From Echiichthys vipera (Eukaryota; Chordata; Actinopteri; Perciformes; Trachinidae): a DNA stretch of 64,000 bases. Positions within the stretch are counted from its first letter, which is position 1. The number at the start of each line of letters is the position of its first letter. The notes beneath the pieces are model-generated. The model did not search any database. It saw nothing but the letters and a program-made list of their open reading frames with translations, and was not told the DNA's origin. Location: positions 9,119,389 through 9,183,388 of the forward strand of contig OY829648.1 in NCBI GenBank assembly GCA_963691815.1. Direction: 5' to 3'. The position numbers were made by a program, and so were the translations under genes. Positions 10,811-22,090 of the stretch are shown here, piece after piece.

Positions 10811-12595
10811 TGAAGGTAAGGGGATTTTTAGGCCCATGCAGACACCAGTTTTAAAGGGGAAAAATTCACTGATTACCAATATTGAAAAATATATTTTCTT
10901 TGTACTGTACAAAAGCACTCAGAAGGTTGCTCTCCTATAACTTTATTAAAATATATTTAACATTATCATACATTAAATACTGTATATTACATTCAGGGGT
11001 AAAAGCAATAAATTATTTGGCAGCCTGAATATTTGTCCAGGAAGAAATGTGTACAATGTTTTGAATTAATTAGTATATGAATTTAAAAAACAGCTCTATT
11101 CCTGGCTGGTTCCTGGAAACGTTAAGCCCTGTATATTTATATTGTACTGAATAAACAATGAATAACAAAAATAGCTACATAGTACCGTATGTTCAGTATC
11201 GGTCAATTACTGACAATTGTTTTTTGCTTTATATGTTTTGGTAAAAACTAGCTTGTCATATCGGCGCAGATCAGTTAACATTTACATTCACATTGATGGA
11301 TATTAATATCTCCATGATAGGACTATATCGGTATGGCTCGGGACCATGGACAGAAGAACCCTGCTGTTAGTGATGTTTAGCACCACCATCAGGAAGTTTC
11401 TATTGCTTACATGCCCATATTGATGATTGCATTATTAAGCAGCATGTACATAGACACTGTACCTATATTTACATTGCATAACTCATGCTGAAAACCCGAA
11501 GTTTTACGACTTAAAAAGCTCTTGTTTACATTCTGATAAGGACAAAAGCAATATGACCTAATGTCAAAGTCAATTTACAATAGTCTGGAAATGTAGTTCT
11601 TCTAACGCCCACTGGATCCTGACTCCATTGCTCTGAATAATTCAGAGGCCAGGACAAAGGAATTATATATTCTCATCGTCTCAGAGCTGTTGAGCTGTTC
11701 TCAGGGTCTTGCAGCGCTGCACCCCTTTAAAATAACAGTTTGTCAATAACCAAGTGAGATGTCTCATGCTTTTTTAGGAGTGCACTACCACTGCAATACT
11801 TCTTATTGAAATACCAGAGATAATAAAACACTATTTGGTTGCAAAAGAATCAAAGAAGATATTGCTTTAACTTGCAGTGATCTTGTGGTGGTCGTTGCTT
11901 AAGATATACTTGGATATGAGTACAGACACTGATACGCAAATAAAAGAAAAGTCACTTGAGCTTAAAAGCAGAAGATTTCATAATGCAGCTCTATCAAATC
12001 TTTCTCAATATTGGAATAATAGAGTGTTATGTTGAAGGACAATATAAGTATGCTTCTGACTGTATCAACGGTGATTTTAAATTAAAATAAACACTGCAAG
12101 GTCCTATCCCTGCTTTATTCCGTAACAGGTAGTTTGACATATTTAAGGATTTAAGTGTTGGACATAACATACTAATAAAGTAGGGTAAGTGCTTTTAGAG
12201 TTTTCAGAAAGCCATACCAAGGGATGATAAGGACTTTTCATATTCCACCACAGCTGCTCATAACCTACTTTAGTTACATCACTGTGATACTCTCCATAGA
12301 TGCTCTGCTGGCTCTGCAGAGGATCTCCATACCATCCCTAACTCCTGAAATGTAGGAGAAACAAAGAACAAAGTAATTACCTTTACCCAAGTATTGCACT
12401 TGAGTACAATTTTGAAGACACTTGTACTTTATCCAGTGTGTGTTACTTTATGCTTCCACAGCACCACATTTACCTGACAGCTACTTTGCATTAAATAAAA
12501 CATACAATGAGATCATAAAATGCAACACATATAACTAGCACTTTACTTCAAATGGGATATTGGGGAACTTTGTTACATTTCAAATATAATGTAAT
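10811..12595. other. Intergenic, nothing recognised
   Basis: AT-rich DNA downstream of the protease cluster. No further protease exon, RNA gene or long repeat was found by reading both strands. Confidence 0.5.
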
Positions 12596-12603
12596 ATACG
12601 TGT

Positions 12604-12796
12604 TAGGTTAATTGATGACTCTAAAATTGCCCGTAGGTGTGAATGGTTGTATGTCTCTGTTCGTCTCTATGTGTCCTGTGATAGACTGGCGTCCTGTCCA
12701 GGGTGGACCCCGCCTCACGCCCGATGTCAGCTGGGATCGGCTCCAGCACCCCCCGCGACCCCGACCCCGGGATAAGCGGTTGAAGATGAATGAATG
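12604..12796 (+). mobile_element. LINE fragment, L2-like 3' tail
   Basis: The stretch from TAAAATTGCCCGTAGGTGTG through GACTGGCGTCCTGTCCAGGG and AGCTGGGATCGGCTCCAGCA to the GATAAGCGG and GAATGAATGA end matches what I remember of the 3' end of a very common fish L2-clade LINE. The short tandem tail fits that. The 61-aa frame inside it is not a gene. The family name is from memory. Confidence 0.6.
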
Positions 12797-12799
12797 ATA

Positions 12800-13420
12800 A
12801 ACTGTTATTTACCCTCTAAACCCTCAGAGTTTTTAAAAAATGGTCAAGGTTCAAAGAGGCCACATGCAATGTTTATTTTTAAAATAATAATTGATTTTTT
12901 AAATCAAGCTTATGTAAAACTGATTAGGGTATCAAAAGTATGTTTTTAGTTCTCTCCTCTCCTATTAATCATTTCACAACCCCCAAGGTTTACCATATCA
13001 CCAGCTGGAGGGGCCAAACCCAAGGTGGAGAACCACTGAACTTAACCATCTAAGTATACATAAAGTGGTTTAAAGCAGCTTCAGTTTGAGCAGCTGAGCA
13101 ACAGTCAAATGCTGCTTACACATGGTTGCATCAGTACAGTAACAATCTAATATTGTCATATTTAATAAATACAGCAGTCAGAGGACATTTTACTGCAGAA
13201 CCAGAACTTTCACTTCTGATAGCATATTTTTTCCAATAATACTTCTCTACTTTAAGAGACTTTTACTTGCAATGTGTTAAAGTTAAAGAGTTAGTCCCGA
13301 GTCCTGACACAATTATAATGACTATCTTACCTGGCAAGGACATTATGCTGTGACATAAGTTAGCTAGTTAAAGATGATTCAGACTTAGCTTGAATATTAT
13401 CTGGCTATTGGAGCAGGTAA
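12800..13420. other. Intergenic, nothing recognised
   Basis: AT-rich sequence between the LINE tail and the CpG-containing stretch. I see no gene or repeat that I can support. Confidence 0.45.
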
Positions 13421-13429
13421 AGGTTCATT

Positions 13430-13960
13430 TCAGTTAATTAGCGAAAGTAACGTTACAGTATTAGCGTAACTCTTCCGCTGCACCGAAGACAGTTGCAAAC
13501 TAATGCTAACGTAAGCCTGTGAATATTCTCATTTGTCCAGGTCATAGTTATACCCAAAACAAGGCTAACGTAAGGTAAAAACAGCTCTAACGTTACCTTG
13601 GTTACTCATGAAAATAATAATAACTAAAAATGTTAGCGTTAAATAACGTTACCTAACTGTGCACGACTGGCATAGCGCTGACACCTGTTAGCTTATAATG
13701 TACCGTTAACGTTAGGAATGAATGGGAATGTGCTAACTGTTTACTTTTTAACTGATAGCACTCCAGTCTTACCCCTGGCCCTTTTACTCACCACATTACT
13801 GACTTGTCTTAGCAGCAAAAACATCCTAAAACATCCTAAATGTGTCCCACTGTATTTCCTGTTGCTGTGTGTGAATGACATCGCAGACAGGAAGTTAACA
13901 AAGACCCAGGACGATGCACGGAGGCCGTTGCCTAGCAATGGAATAAGGAAGCTAAGGTAA
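13430..13960. promoter_or_regulatory. Promoter-like stretch with AACGTT words and an X-box-like palindrome
   Basis: About 13430-13710 holds many GCTAACGT/AACGTTA words and CpGs in otherwise CpG-poor DNA. At 13889-13896 there is an ETS-like CAGGAAGT, and at 13925-13941 a near-palindrome CCGTTGCCTAGCAATGG, close to the RFX X-box consensus. AAGGTAACG near 13954-13962 could be a splice donor on the + strand. No coding exon is recognised beside it, so the target gene is unknown and the call is tentative. Confidence 0.35.
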
Positions 13961-13964
13961 CGAT

Positions 13965-15315
13965 AGGCTAATGAGCTCGCATCCACAACACCTGAGCCTA
14001 GGAAATGCCATGCATGTATGCCTAATATGTCCATGATGTATGCATATCACACAGCCTGTTATCTGTCTATAAAATAAGATGTAGCCTATTGTAGGTTAAA
14101 CTACCGAACATAATGTGGAGTTGCTGAAATTAGCTCCACTTTGAAATAATACAAATGGTGTGTAGCCTCAGTAATATATCTACGATAAACATTACACTGA
14201 CTTTTTCCCCCCTTATAATTCTTATGTAGGATACTTTTACTTAAGTCATATTTTAAATGCATGATTTTTTTATGAAGTACATTTTATACTAGCCTGCTAC
14301 TTTTACTTATAAGTGAAAAGTCGTTATCCACCTTCCACCATGAAATATTGAAGTATCTGGTAAGGCCTATGCATGTAATGTATATGTTGCTTAAATGTCT
14401 GAAAGAAGCATGTAGGTCCACTATGTTTGTGTTTGTGACATTTTTTTCCAGATTTTTGAACAGTTAGATCAATTTGAGGTTTTGTGTCAGCATGAAAATG
14501 CCGATACAATGGCCTTTGCAAAATATATGCATATTCAAGGCCACTTCATTACAGCAAGCGGCTTGGACAAACTGATGCTTTTCTACATTAGTGCACTAGG
14601 TGGCAGTGGATCTTGACAAACTCCCTCGCAGGACCCTTTGCTGTTGTTGTATTCAATTTGCTGAATAGAAGGTTAAATTTAGGGTTGAGTGACACCTGAC
14701 ACTTCACCTGTTCAGTGGTGCCAAGGTGCAGCAAACATATAAATATCAATGACTTTAACATGTTATAGGGCAGGGCAGCAGAATGTGTAAATAAATAGGA
14801 TGAGAATGACAAAGCTATAACCAAGTCTAAAGGCGTCTGTCAAGACATTGAAGCTACTAAAAAGAGTTAGAGTAATAAGATTTTTTTTTTTTTTTTGGCT
14901 ACAATTACAACCACAGACAGCTGAACATGCAACAAGACTTGAGACTGTGCTCCTGGACTGTTGCGAAACTAATTGTGCTTGATGAAGGCAATTGAGATTG
15001 GAAAGTTAAGATTACAGCCAGGTTTAAAATAGAAGTAGATACTGCTGTAGTAAGCACTCTGACTTCTGAACTACCCTTTTTCTACCTCAGCACCTCCCAC
15101 ACAGAGCACCTCACGGCTTCCTGTTCAACACCACAGTTTTCCATTGTGGTTGACTTGGGCCAGTGAAGCTTCGCTGACAGCTTAAGTGAGGTGGGAACTT
15201 GCAAAATACTGCTGTCGAGATATTTAAGGAGTAAACATACGAATGGCAGAACTGTGTTTTTATAATTAATTGTTTTTCTGTTGCACAACAGCTGATTAAA
15301 GTCACTTTTTGGGCC
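13965..15315. other. Intergenic, nothing recognised
   Basis: AT-rich DNA with a T16 run (14881-14896). No gene is supported; the reading frames are short and featureless. Confidence 0.45.
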
Positions 15316-15317
15316 CT

Positions 15318-16210
15318 TTAATAGATTTATTGTTTAGTACAGCTGAAGATTGATAGGAAGGGGAAGGGGGTGACATGCAGCCAAGCCCCCACCACAGCGA
15401 CTTCCTGGTTGATCCAATACGGAGGTGCCAAAAACTGCAGTTCTCTGAGTTGCCACTAGGGGCAGTATGAAAATTAGGTCTCCTTGATCCCTATGTTAAA
15501 TGGGCCGTTTTCACAGCATAATTATTTAAGGCCTGGTACAAAAAAACATTTTGGTCTGTATGTTTAGGTCATATCTCCATGACAACACTGAGAAGGCTAG
15601 TTTTTATTTTATTGGAGGTTTAAGTTTATGAATAATTAGGGGCGCTGCCTTTTGAGTGACAGCCAGCCGCTGGCCCTCACTATTCCTCGGAGGCTAGTTG
15701 TCAGGATTAGCACACTAACTCCGTCATCTTGGCCTCGACTGCGGTCATTCGTGTGGTGGTGTTACCATCAATGACATGATGGTCAGTCTCTACCATCTAT
15801 AAAAAAAAATCCTGTTTCCATTACAAAAAAAAGAAAAAAAAGACTCTGTTCCCTTCCAGTCCCGGGAAAAAATCTCAACATTGACTCCCACCGGCGGTGG
15901 TGCTAATGTGGCTAATTCAGTATACGTCAGCCAGACAGACGTATCTCCCTCCCCCAAAAGTCACATCAACGGCCATTTTTTGGTAAGAGGAAATGAGGCG
16001 GAGTCAGAGTTTGACAAGATGGCGGCTCCCAGAGATGAGTACGATTGGATCAAGTTGAGAGAACGGACCTTGACGGAGAGGCTACCTTCCATTTTTTATA
16101 CAATCTATGGATGCAGGTCAAAGCCAAACCCATGCCGCTGCAGGGGAGACTTTTAGCCTCTGCATAGCATGTGGTGCCTTCTCTACTGCTGAGCCACTGG
16201 GTACCCCACA
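15318..16210 (-). mobile_element. tRNA-headed SINE on the minus strand, interrupted
   Basis: The right part (about 16118-16210), read on the minus strand, starts GGGGTACCCAGTGGCTCAGC. It contains an A-box-like GTGGCTCAGCAGTAGAG and a B-box-like GGTTTGGCTTTGACC. The left part (about 15318-15390) carries the matching tail, GTGACATGCAGCCAAG on the + strand. A 0.7-kb repeat (15391-16117) sits between them. This is my reading of a widespread fish SINE; the family name is not certain. Confidence 0.55.
15391..16117 (+). mobile_element. Interspersed repeat B, copy 1 (inside the SINE)
   Basis: It begins near ACTTCCTGG and ends CATTTTTTATACAATCTATGG. Landmarks shared with the copy at 46865-47365, in the same order, are CTGCAGTTC, a TGTTAAA word, AAAACATTTTGGTCT-like, TGACAAC, TTGAGTGACAG, and the TTTTATACA end. 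It looks like a non-autonomous element; class unknown. Frames inside it (such as 15881-16156) are not genes. Confidence 0.6.
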
Positions 16211-16214
16211 CATC

Positions 16215-17100
16215 TGCGGATTAAATATGTCAGATTTTTCTGAGACAAGCAGAAAACTCTCACAATTATACAATCAGTCAGTTAGTTACAGATTGAGAAT
16301 TTCTATATATAATTACTTTTTTTTTGCAATGTCATTTATGTCATTTTAATTAATATGACAGAAGGGGGCACTCTAAGCAAACCTATTGCAAGTTTCCTTG
16401 TTAAAGTTGGAGTCTGGACCAGTACCTCCTCTGAGAGGTTCATTGACTGCAGCCTACAAGTGCTGTGTCCTGCACTTCACTCTCTGTTTGATGTTGATTG
16501 CTATTCTGGAGGCGCAGCCTTGCAGAGGCTTCAGGATTTTGATGCTTCAGTGGTTGAATGTGACTGTAATGCCTGCTTTCGTTATCTCAGATGACCAATT
16601 AGTTGTTACAATTTATTTTGCTCGTTAACACAAACAAACAAACATTTAAATACCAACAGATATATTCCAGAGATAACAATTACAGCCATGTAACATGAAT
16701 ATGTGAGTGTTTTTTTTTTTAGTATTATGAGGCTCACATAGTTCTGAACTGAAGATAATGATGTGAAAAGCTGCCTGTGTGCCTTTAAGAGGCAAGATCA
16801 CATTGTTATTCTGGGTTTGTCCACAGGCCGACTGTGGAGGTGGACAGATAGTGGTTCTGAGGGTGGTGTGTGGGGGAGAGAGAAGGTGTGGGAGGGGCGT
16901 GTGTAGGAGTCTTCTAATATGAGTCTCCAGGGGCCAGTATGGATTAGAAGTATAGGGAGAGAGACAGTGAGAGAGAGACAGCGATGTGGATAAGATGTCC
17001 TTTGGATGCATCCCATGTTTTATAGCACGTCCAAGGAGGCCGAGATTGATCCTGTGTTCCCCTGTTCTACAGAATGGTGTTACAGGCTGAACACTCAAGG
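16215..17100. other. Intergenic; purine-rich segment
   Basis: No gene. About 16840-16985 is rich in G and A (GGGAGAGAGAAGG, GAGAGAGACAG). A short T/A run lies near 16710. Confidence 0.45.
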
Positions 17101-17440
17101 CTAAGCTGCCCATTAATGAGCCAATAATTTGTGTCATTATGTGAAGGCTGCAGCTGGTGCCACGGATGCACTGCTTCTCACATGTCAGGTCTGAAGACTG
17201 AAAGGAGTCTTAGCGCTGCTCATTATAAAGCCGGCCTCTCATCCCTGCTTCCATCCTTTGTCTTGGAAGCATGCGTGGCAGAGAAGGCTTGGCCTGGATA
17301 GCTTATTTATTTCCGCCACAGCTCCCTTTTTGAAACACAGCATGCTCAATATAAAATCAATGTATTAAGTGTTCTCGAGTATGCAGAGTGACGTGCTGCC
17401 ATTCCCACTCTATGCCTTTGGCTGTGATTACAGCTAATTT
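17101..17440. other. Unique mixed-composition stretch, possible conserved non-coding element
   Basis: No simple sequence, balanced composition and AT-rich homeobox-like words (CATTAATGAG, AATAATTTG, CATTATAAAG). Nothing indicates coding. A non-coding regulatory element is a guess from texture alone. Confidence 0.2.
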
Positions 17441-17850
17441 GAATGATTGAAATGCTTCCATAGTGGAGCTGGAGTGAGTGAAGTGAAGGGCTCACACAGA
17501 TGAAGGGGGAGGAGGCGAGAAAGGCTTGGCTCTACTCCAGGTGGAGGAGGTGAGTCATTCCCTATACAGATAGACAGTCTATCAGTGTGTGTGTGCATGT
17601 ATGTGTGCATGTGTATGTCGCTCAAAATGTTCTTGGGAGGACAAAATAGTATACATTGTGCATCTGTGTTGTTTTTGTGACTTTCTGTGCAGATTACAGT
17701 GGGTATCTTTGGTTCATCTGTGTGTACTGAAGATGAATTGTGACCGTATAGTCTCGAGGCTAGCTGACTTCACTTCCCGAGGTAAGATTCATGTGGCTCA
17801 GCATCACTAAATAACTGCAAGCAGGAGTTTCAGTAGAATTGCTGAGTACT

Positions 17851-17912
17851 AAAATGCTCAATCGACAGAGAAATGCACACAGCCTGTATTCAAAACCTGG
17901 GCCTTTAAACGA
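17851..17912 (-). repeat. Interspersed repeat A, short fragment
   Basis: On the + strand, AATGCTCAATCGACAGAG and CACAGCCTGTATTC are the reverse complement of the right half of the copy at 37825-38215 (CTCTGTGGATTGAGCATT, GAATACAGGCTGTATG). Confidence 0.6.
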
Positions 17913-18740
17913 ATGCTGTTACAGTCATTCAGTTGCTTTGACAGTGAAGAGATATGGGACATTTAACCTATGTATAAAAAAAGGAATAATTTGGTCTCTC
18001 TAGAGATCTAATGTGAGGACTGGCCAAAATAGGAACACATTAAGTTCTTCAGCAGGCATTCATGTTGTATTCGCACACTTTCCATCAATCATGTGCATCT
18101 GTGTATGTGTTCAAACCTGCGTATCCGTGGTTACTTTGTTTATGTTGCAGATGCATGCGGACTGTATTCTTTGGGCCACCTGACTCCATCATCTAGGTGG
18201 GCGTCAGTTTCATGTGGTCTCTGCATCAAACTAAATGAGAGCAGCTAGAAGTTTCACTTGCAGTACATCCTTTCACATTCTTCTGTCCTGGAAACGAGAT
18301 CACTTAGTTTAGAGGTTAGATGCCACGTGTGTGTATCATCTTTTTATTTCTGTCATCTCAACGAGCTAGTCTCTTGAGGTCTTATTTGAGAGTCAGCCAT
18401 GGACAAAGTGGCAGATTATTTAGCTCTTAAGCATGCAGATATACAGAAACACACACAAACAGCCACCCACATTTAGGCGCACACACTAGTTTCCTCATTG
18501 TTCCATTTGCTTTTGCTTTCTTCTTATCAGAAGGTATACAGATCTCACTTTATTCATATGGCATTTCTGGATGGCTACTAGCAAGTTGTTTATTTGTCAT
18601 CCAACAAGGGAGGGGTGTATACAAAGAGGACATTCTGTTCTAGACAAAGCAAGCAAGCAGGCATACAACTCCGCTGCCTTCTTCCACCCCCGCCTGCCCA
18701 TGCACCCCAGCCCACTATCCTGTCTCTTCCTAATAACTCT
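17913..18740. other. Intergenic or intronic, nothing recognised
   Basis: No coding signal, RNA gene or long repeat seen. Confidence 0.4.
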
Positions 18741-18746
18741 GCCAGA

Positions 18747-18780
18747 CTCTCTCTCTCTCTCTCTCGCTCTCTCTCTCTCT
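18747..18780 (+). repeat. (CT)n microsatellite
   Basis: A CT run with one CG interruption. The overlapping frames in several registers (LSLSLS, ERERER) are products of the repeat. Confidence 0.95.
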
Positions 18781-19969
18781 CCTCCACCAACGCCATTGAG
18801 GAAGCGCAAATAAAAAGTTGTTGTCATGGAAACCTGCCGTGCCTTTCCTCCTCATCACCCTCTCAGCACAATCAAACTTGTAGACATACACGTGCGCACA
18901 CACAAACACACATACACACATACACGCAAGGCTTTCTTGCATATATGCAATACACCCTCAAGACTTTAAGAGGCATTGCAGAAAAGAGACGGCTATCTTT
19001 GATAGAGACAGAATAAAAAAGTGCAAACCACTACAATTCACCCTATACAGATATGCAATACAAATCAAAGTAAGAAATCAAATCTCACATTTTCAAAAGA
19101 CAATCTGATCTGTGGTGCCATCTTGAGTGACCATTAAACAAAAAAAACGTGTTTCTGATACATGTTGATGTGTAGATTAGGTAGGTTATCAGTGGGACCT
19201 TCCAAAAAAATGGCTGGAACATTTCTAGCTCATTGTAACACAGCCAATTGCACCACTACAGGAAAAGCAAGACAGATATTGAGACTCTTTAGCAGCCAGA
19301 TATTGACTGACTGATACTTTTTCACAGTTTTTTTTTCCAATATTCGATTGAAATATACATTTTTGTCCCATCATAGATTAGCACTAAATGGTGGCCATTT
19401 CTTCATGATTTCTTAAAACACTGTATCTCTCAGATATTATATAAACTAATACCTTTTACCAAGTAGTATTGCAACATATCTAGTCAAATAATACATGCAT
19501 TCAATGATATTTGTACCCCGATCTAAAAATAACAAAAACTATTTGGATGGTTTTGCTTGCAGCCAATCACCGCATGGGTTCTTTGAATTAACGCAACATG
19601 GGATAGGCCCACAAACAAACCCATACAGTCTATGGTGTGGTTGTATTCAGTGTATTTGGCACAGTTGGTAGTTCAGCATGCAAAGATGCTTCCATTCACA
19701 TGATGGGAATGAATGAAATAGTCTACTAAATTAGAGAAATGTATTTAAGGAAACTTAGTGGTGATACCCTCTAAGTCGAGACTTATTACTATAACCAAAC
19801 ACTGAAATTTCTTCTTGATAAGAGGACAAACATGAATGGCCCTCCTCGGCAGGCTGCCAAGTGAAGTGCAGTCTTCAGATGGAGTAGCAGCTGGTCAACT
19901 GCTCCTGATGCTTCTGTTGTTGCTATTGTTGTCATCCCTGTGGTGATAACATGGTCCTGAGGAAGCAGC

Positions 19970-19970
<1 letters not shown>
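18781..19970. other. Intergenic or intronic, nothing recognised
   Basis: A short imperfect CA stretch lies near 18895-18925. The rest is AT-rich with no supported feature. Confidence 0.4.

Positions 19971-19972
<2 letters not shown>

Positions 19973-20001
<29 letters not shown>
19973..20001 (+). repeat. (CA)n microsatellite
   Basis: An uninterrupted AC run of about 14 units. Confidence 0.95.
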
Positions 20002-20004
<3 letters not shown>

Positions 20005-20890
20005 TCAAACAGTAACGCAGGTTGCCGTGGGTGTGTCCCCAGCTGCTCGTATGGGTTGACGTACTTCCACTACGCCCCCTTGCATGCTACCAGGGGAGGG
20101 CACAAGTCCCGCAGGTCTCCATTCATTCTAGGTGAGACACAGATGACATGACAAGTTGCTACCATGACAACGGTTGGTTGGGTGAAGCTGTGTGGCATGA
20201 GCTTACATGTTAGCTGATAATGAAGTGGCCCCTCCTTTCTTCCTCTCGTTGCCTGAAACAGAAAAGACCAACTGTTACGTTGTCCCTGTGTTGCGTATCC
20301 TCTACAACCATAGCTCGTTTTTTTATGATTTTTGTTTTGTCTGATTTGTAATGTGACTGACTGCAGAAGGTATCTGCCTACCCTCAGTCAATATGCACTC
20401 AATTCACTTGATGTTATTGTTCAGGTGCTGATTGCTTCTCAAAGCTGCTTCACCTGAAATGGGGTTTCCATCGTGCTGGTTGGCAATTTTGGTGGTTGGG
20501 TTTAATGCATTGTTGCTGTCAGGATCAGACACTGTAATTTGAACATTATCTTGCCAAGGATTGATGAGCCTGCACTTCCCAATTCTGTCCTGATGTGATG
20601 CATTGAGCATGATTGGCATGCGGGAAGAGAAAATAAGCCAAAAGAAAACAGAAGAACAAAGTGTTGTCAAATTAGTCTTTCAACCCCCAAACAGCTAATG
20701 TATTTGATATGATAATTATGTTTATTTATCTTCCAGCTACTTGTTACACTAATTAGACTTTATCAAGCGTATTAGGCAGAGGTTTGAAAGGGAGAGACAC
20801 TTTGTTGTCATGTTTAAGTTGTTAGAAGTTTTTTCTTTTTTTAAATAAATCTAATCACCAATGATTAAGTGTGCTTATAAACCATCTAAA
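20002..20890. other. Intergenic or intronic, nothing recognised
   Basis: Mixed sequence without a supported gene or repeat. Confidence 0.4.
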
Positions 20891-20892
20891 GT

Positions 20893-21290
20893 CAGTGCAA
20901 GGTCCCATATTGTAAAAAGTTAGACTTCCAGGTCTTTTCTTTTTGGTAATAAAGCAAGTTGAGTTTCTATGTAAATATGTGAAAGTACAAAAACACCCAC
21001 TCGCTAAAGTCATGCCCCGGTTGCAATAACTTTGCAAAGACACCAAGAACACAGATGCGGAAGACCTAGAAGCGTTGACCAATCAGAGCAGACTGATTGT
21101 TTTCGGGAAGGGTGTTGAAAGAGACAGGTGCAAAAATGGATTGTTTCAGACAGGAGGTGAATACAGGTACATTTCGACAGACAGTATGAGAAAACTATTT
21201 TTTGAACATTAAAGCAAATTAACAAATTCATATTAAAACCCAAAATGAGAATGAACCTGACAATTAGCATAATATGTCCCCTTTATATGA
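20893..21290 (-). repeat. Interspersed repeat A, near full length
   Basis: This is the reverse complement of the copy at 37825-38215. It shares CCAATCAGAGCAGA, a GAGACAGGTGC-type word, GGAGGTGAATACAGGTACAT, the TATGAGAAAACTAT region and the ATATGTCCCCTTTA end. It is about 0.4 kb long. No coding capacity; class unknown. Confidence 0.65.
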
Positions 21291-21474
21291 GAATGGTTGA
21301 TCCTGATCCAATTAGCAGGTGAAATGCCAGAGCCATTTACTACAGGACTGACTTAATCTAAAAAAAAAAATCTATCTTCCTATGTGGTGGTGAAGTGTCC
21401 GTGCCACCTCATCTGCAGATCATTGTGTCTTATGAAAGACCCCCCCCCCATTGCAGTTCATTCACCCTGCTCTA

Positions 21475-21660
21475 AATATTGGATTCAGGCCGAGTGCCAC
21501 CGCAACAGCCTGCAGATAAGAAGATACATTGCCGCTGACATTTAAAAGGAGTCACTACCCCCTCATCTGCCTGTCCATTGTCAGCAGCCTCCGTGGCCTA
21601 TAATGGGAATGTGCACGCCCAGGCCATTATAAATAGTCTGTGTCCTGGTTAAATGCAACA
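21475..21660. other. Unique stretch, possible conserved non-coding element
   Basis: Balanced, non-repetitive sequence with GCCATTATAAATAGTC and GACATTTAAAAGGAGTC words. Nothing indicates coding. Marked only for comparison with other fish. Confidence 0.2.
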
Positions 21661-21782
21661 CCTCTCTTTGGGTGCTATGATTCACTGTGATTCATGCCAG
21701 TGTGTGTTCTCTCTGTTCTGGCTGATGAGCTGGATGACCGAGGGGAGGAGATAAGGGCTGCAATGGGAACATGGATCATGGC

Positions 21783-21785
21783 TGT

Positions 21786-21819
<34 letters not shown>
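21783..21819 (+). repeat. (GT)n microsatellite
   Basis: A GT run with one TAT interruption near its start. A shorter imperfect GT stretch follows at about 22055-22090. Confidence 0.95.
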
Positions 21820-21821
<2 letters not shown>

Positions 21822-22090
21822 GCTTTGCCACGTGTGTAAGTGTGTAAGTGGTAAATTGAACAAAGAGAGGAAGAGATGGAGAGATTGGAAGTGCACAGCT
21901 GAAGTGCTAAATTTGTCAGCCCACTTTTGAGCCCACTTTCAGAAAAAAAACAAGCGTACTTGAAGGAGGGAGGAAAAAATAGAGAACAGAAATGAACAAT
22001 AATTTCCTTCACAATGAACTGCAATGGTACATCTGTAATGTGAGTGGCTGTGAGCGTGTGTGTCTGTGTGTGTGTGTGTGTTTGTGTTGT

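Noticed and set aside
12612..12797. 61-aa reading frame
   Set aside because: It lies wholly inside the L2-like tail, which is repetitive and not coding in this part.
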